A stretch of DNA of 64,000 bases from NCBI RefSeq assembly GCF_009996735.1, contig NZ_JAACYI010000007.1, positions 1-64,000 on the forward strand, in the 5' to 3' direction. This document shows, piece after piece, positions 61,107 through 64,000 of the stretch (position 1 is its first letter; each line of letters opens with the position of its first letter). The notes under the pieces are model-generated. The model was given only the letters and a program-made list of their open reading frames with translations, was not told the origin of the DNA and ran no database searches. A program made the position numbers and the translations under genes. The stretch comes from Cellulomonas sp. APG4. Lineage in GTDB: Bacteria > Actinomycetota > Actinomycetes > Actinomycetales > Cellulomonadaceae.

Positions 61107-62147
61107 GTGCACCCCTGGGCGTGGTGGGTCTGGGCGCTCGGCCTCGCCGTCGCGACCACCCGCACGACGAACCCGCTCGTCGTGGGCCTCGTGCTGCTCG
61201 CGGCCGTCGTCGTCGTGCTCGCACGGCGTGAGGACACCCCGTGGGCCCGCGCCTTCCGGGGGTACCTCCTGCTCGCGGCGGCCGTGCTGGTCATGCGCGT
61301 GGCGTTCCACGTCGTCGTCGGGATCAAGGGACCGGGGCAGGTGCTCCTCGACCTGCCCCGGGTCCCGCTCCCGGAGTGGGCGGTGGCCGTGCACCTGCTG
61401 GGCCCGGTCACCGTGGAGGGGCTGCTCGGCGCCGTCTACGCGGGCCTGCGCCTGGCCGCGCTGGTGGTGTGCTTCGGCGCCGCGAACGCGCTCGCCAACC
61501 CCAAGCGCGCCCTGCGTGCGCTGCCCGCGGCCCTGCACCAGATCGGTACCGCGGTGGTGATCGCGATGAGCGTGAGCCCCGCGCTCGTGACCTCTGCGGG
61601 GCAGGTCCGCCGCGCGCAGCGTCTGCGCGGCCAGGAGCCGCGCGGACCTCGCGGCCTCGTCGCCCTCGCCGTCCCCGTGCTCGACGACGCGCTGGACCGC
61701 TCGCTCGCGCTCGCGGCGTCGATGGACTCGCGCGGGTACGCCCGAGCCGTGCGCGCAGGTGGCGACCGACGCGTCGCCGCCCTCCTGCTCGTCGCGCTGC
61801 TCGCGGCGGCCGTCGGCAGCTACGGACTGCTGGACGCGACGACGCCCGGCTGGCTCGGCGTCCCCGTGCTCCTCGCCGGAGCCGTCGCGGCCGTGCTGGG
61901 CTCGCTGCTCGCGGGGCGCGCCGTCCGGCGCACGCGGTACCGCCCGGACCGCTGGGGCGTGGCCGAGACCGTGGTCGCGGCGAGCGGCGTCCTCGCGGGG
62001 ACGGTCCTCGTCGCCGTCACCGCGAGCGACCCCGCGCTCCTCGAGCCCTCGCTCCACCCGTTGCGCTGGCCCGCCCTCCCCCCGGTCGTGGTGCTCAGCG
62101 TCGCTGCGGCCGTGGTCCCCGCCCTTCTCCCGGGGAGGCCGGCATGA
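61107..62147 (+). CDS. ECF transporter T component
   Basis: The energy-coupling membrane subunit of an ECF transporter, 346 aa, with about eight hydrophobic segments. It carries the coupling motif AASMDSRGYAR (about residues 204-214), the Ala-Arg-Gly type box that contacts the ATPases, and an earlier ANALANPKRALRALP. It is longer than minimal T subunits (about 260 aa) because of extra C-terminal helices. It follows the riboswitch-controlled secreted protein by one base and overlaps the ATPase gene (ATGA). Confidence 0.88.
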   Translation: MHPWAWWVWALGLAVATTRTTNPLVVGLVLLAAVVVVLARREDTPWARAFRGYLLLAAAVLVMRVAFHVVVGIKGPGQVLLDLPRVPLPEWAVAVHLLGPVTVEGLLGAVYAGLRLAALVVCFGAANALANPKRALRALPAALHQIGTAVVIAMSVSPALVTSAGQVRRAQRLRGQEPRGPRGLVALAVPVLDDALDRSLALAASMDSRGYARAVRAGGDRRVAALLLVALLAAAVGSYGLLDATTPGWLGVPVLLAGAVAAVLGSLLAGRAVRRTRYRPDRWGVAETVVAASGVLAGTVLVAVTASDPALLEPSLHPLRWPALPPVVVLSVAAAVVPALLPGRPA

Positions 62148-63808
62148 TCCGCTTCGAGCACGTCGGCGTGACCTATCCCGGGAGCGAACGGCCCGCGCTG
62201 CGCGCGGTGGACGTCACCGTCGAGGAAGGTGCCCTCGCCCTCGTCGTCGGCCCCACCGGCTCAGGCAAGTCGACGCTGCTCCGCGCTGCCACGGGGCTGG
62301 TGCCGCACTTCACCGGCGGCCTGCTCACCGGGCGCGTCCTGGTCGAGGGCCGCGACACCCGCACCCACCTCCCCCGTGATCTCGCCGACGTCGTCGGCGT
62401 CGTCGTGCAGGACCCGGCGCGCGGCTTCGTGACCGACACGGTCGAGGAGGAGCTGGCCTACGCGATGGAGCAGCTCGCCGTGCCGGCGACGGTCATGCGG
62501 ACACGGGTCGAGGAGGTGCTCGACCTGCTCGGCCTCGCGTCGCTGCGCAGGCGCGCGCTGGGCGACCTGTCGGGCGGCGAGCAGCAGCGCGTCGCGATCG
62601 GGGCGGTGCTGACCGCACGTCCGCGCGTGCTCGTCCTCGACGAGCCGACGTCGGCCCTGGACCCCGGGGCGGCCGAGGACGTCCTGGCGGCGCTCACGCG
62701 GCTCGTGCACGACCTCGGCCTCACGGTGCTCCTCGCCGAGCACCGCCTCGAGCGGGTCGTGCAGCACGCCGACACCGTGCTCCACGTGCGCGCCGACGGC
62801 ACGGTGCAGCAGGGCGACCCGGACGAGGTGCTCGCGGTCGCGAGCGTCGCGCCGCCCATCGTCGAGCTCGGCCGGCTCGCGGGCTGGTCACCACTGCCGC
62901 TCTCGGTACGCGACGCCCGCCGTCGGGCACGTGGGCTGCGTGAAGGGCTCGACGCCGGCGGCGGGTCGTCTCCCACCCACGTCAGGTCCCTCCCTGCCCC
63001 ACCCGCGCACGCTGGGGACCACGCCGCCCCCGCGGCGCTGCTCCGGGCCGACGACGTCCACGTGCAGCACGGCAGGGTCGCCGCCGTCCGCGGGGTCTCG
63101 CTCGAGCTCCACGCGGGCGAGGTCACGGCGCTCATGGGCCGCAACGGTGCCGGCAAGTCGTCCCTGCTGTGGGCGCTGCAGGGGTCGGGCCCCCGCCGCC
63201 GCGGGACCGTCCGGGTGGCGGGCCGTGGTGAGGTCGCGGGCGACCCGTCGACCATGGCCCCCGCGGAGGCGCGGCGACACGTGGGCCTGGTACCGCAGGA
63301 CCCGGACGCGCTCCTCTACCTCGAGTCGGTGGCCGCCGAGTGCGCGGCCGGTGACCGCCAGGCCGGCGCCCCTGCGGGCACGACGGCGCGCCTCCTGCGA
63401 GGCCTGGTCCCCGAGGCGGCTCCCGACCAGGACCCGCGGGACCTGTCGGAGGGTCAGCGGCTCGGGCTCGTCCTCGCGATCCAGCTCGCGGCGCAGCCCC
63501 GCGTCCTGCTCCTCGACGAGCCCACGCGGGGGCTCGACTACGGCGCCAAACGACGTCTCGCGAGCCATCTCGTCGCCCATGCCCGCGCGGGGGGTGCCGT
63601 GCTGCTGTCGACCCACGACGTCGAGTTCGTCGCCGTGTGCGCCGAGCGCGTCGTGCTGCTCGCGGAGGGCGAGCTGGTCGCCGACGGCGCGGCGCGCGAC
63701 GTGCTGGTCGCCTCGCCCACGTTCGCCCCCCAGGTCGCCCGCATCATGCACCCGCATCCCGTGCTGACGGTCGACGAGCTGCGACCGTCGCTCGAGGTCG
63801 GCGCATGA
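62144..63808 (+). CDS. ECF transporter, two fused ATPase domains
   Basis: The product is 554 aa with two ABC ATPase domains on one chain. Domain 1 (1-260) has GPTGSGKSTLL, VVQDPARGFV, LSGGEQQRVAIG and VLVLDEPTSALD. Domain 2 (about 300-550) has GRNGAGKSSLL, VPQDPDALLY, the variant signature DLSEGQRLGLVLA and VLLLDEPTRGLD. Both have Walker motifs, but the second signature has SEGQ where SGGQ is usual, so the two sites may differ in activity. The fused form replaces the EcfA-EcfA' pair. Its stop overlaps the S-component start (ATGA). Confidence 0.92.
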   Translation: MIRFEHVGVTYPGSERPALRAVDVTVEEGALALVVGPTGSGKSTLLRAATGLVPHFTGGLLTGRVLVEGRDTRTHLPRDLADVVGVVVQDPARGFVTDTVEEELAYAMEQLAVPATVMRTRVEEVLDLLGLASLRRRALGDLSGGEQQRVAIGAVLTARPRVLVLDEPTSALDPGAAEDVLAALTRLVHDLGLTVLLAEHRLERVVQHADTVLHVRADGTVQQGDPDEVLAVASVAPPIVELGRLAGWSPLPLSVRDARRRARGLREGLDAGGGSSPTHVRSLPAPPAHAGDHAAPAALLRADDVHVQHGRVAAVRGVSLELHAGEVTALMGRNGAGKSSLLWALQGSGPRRRGTVRVAGRGEVAGDPSTMAPAEARRHVGLVPQDPDALLYLESVAAECAAGDRQAGAPAGTTARLLRGLVPEAAPDQDPRDLSEGQRLGLVLAIQLAAQPRVLLLDEPTRGLDYGAKRRLASHLVAHARAGGAVLLSTHDVEFVAVCAERVVLLAEGELVADGAARDVLVASPTFAPQVARIMHPHPVLTVDELRPSLEVGA

Positions 63809-64000
63809 CCTGGCGCAGCCACGGGGACGGGCCGCCCGTGAACGCCGCGCGGCCGCCGCGCGTCGACGCGCTCACGCTGCGCCCGCGCACCGCGACCGCG
63901 CTCGTGCTCGCAAGCCTCGCCGGCCTGCTCGCCTTCGGCTGGCCGCTGCTCGTGGACCCGGGCACGGGCCTCGAGCACGGGCTCGACGCCCCGCTCGTGC
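63805..64000 (+). CDS. ECF transporter S component (partial)
   Basis: This is the start of a membrane protein cut by the window's end after about 65 residues. After a hydrophilic N-terminus, TLRPRTATALVLASLAGLLA and FGWPLLVD form the first membrane helix, in the style of actinobacterial ECF substrate-binding components. By position it gives the transporter its specificity; the riboswitch suggests cobalamin or another corrinoid. The rest of the gene must be read to confirm it. Confidence 0.65.
   Translation, partial: MTWRSHGDGPPVNAARPPRVDALTLRPRTATALVLASLAGLLAFGWPLLVDPGTGLEHGLDAPLV

Overview
The window is very GC-rich and gene-dense, with short intergenic gaps, many GTG starts and mostly TGA stops. 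Several genes and gene orders point to an actinomycete: HelY, the PafB/PafC pair, RbpA, a GarA-type FHA protein, a DUF881/Sbp cluster, polyprenol-phosphate-mannose synthase beside Lnt, and F420-type LLM oxidoreductases. Many starts carry a TAnnnT hexamer 5-8 nt upstream and no Shine-Dalgarno, the leaderless-mRNA layout common in actinomycetes. A Micrococcales/Cellulomonas-like host is my inference; no rRNA is present to test it. I see no tRNA, rRNA, insertion sequence, prophage or CRISPR array.

Bases 1-9707 hold core metabolism: the end of priA, fmt, rsmB and rpe, then an FMN-riboswitch-led riboflavin operon (ribD-ribE-ribBA-ribH) ending in a PnuC-family gene that is probably the riboflavin importer RibM, and then hisE-hisG. 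Bases 9723-20363 hold a PH-domain membrane protein, a DUF3866 gene facing pafB-pafC across a 34-bp promoter, tatA-tatC, a lipid kinase, the helY helicase and a YtcJ-type amidohydrolase. A structured 348-bp gap (20364-20711) precedes lnt and a dolichol-phosphate-mannose-type synthase. rbpA follows, facing a sigmaR-like promoter, then an ABC exporter with an unusual NBD insertion.

Bases 25750-34614 are more accessory: UPF0303, AraC, VOC and a UvrA2-type ATPase; a TetR/MFS pair sharing a symmetric double operator; YetF; and an 852-aa protein joining a degenerate KaiC-like module to a PPDK-type ATP-grasp. Bases 34693-39687 hold small proteins and pyruvate carboxylase. Bases 39866-45204 carry the conserved cell-division/central-metabolism cluster merR-BFN-merR(FtsR-like)-garA-DUF881-Sbp-DUF881-pgsA, without gcvH.

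Bases 45321-60094 include an RNB nuclease, two LLM oxidoreductases, a GH13 enzyme, an App1-like phosphatase, a threonine-aldolase-type enzyme, a DUF6421 protein with a GATase1-like N-terminus, a DeaD helicase behind a structured leader, DUF305/DUF3105, a PilZ protein and a PduO-type cobalamin adenosyltransferase. From 60138 to the end, a cobalamin riboswitch leads an operon for a membrane-anchored secreted protein and an ECF transporter (T, fused A-A, and an S component cut by the window edge), most likely for corrinoid uptake. The adenosyltransferase diverges from it, so import and activation of B12 sit side by side. This riboswitch-ECF-surface-protein locus is the best candidate for a poorly described system here.
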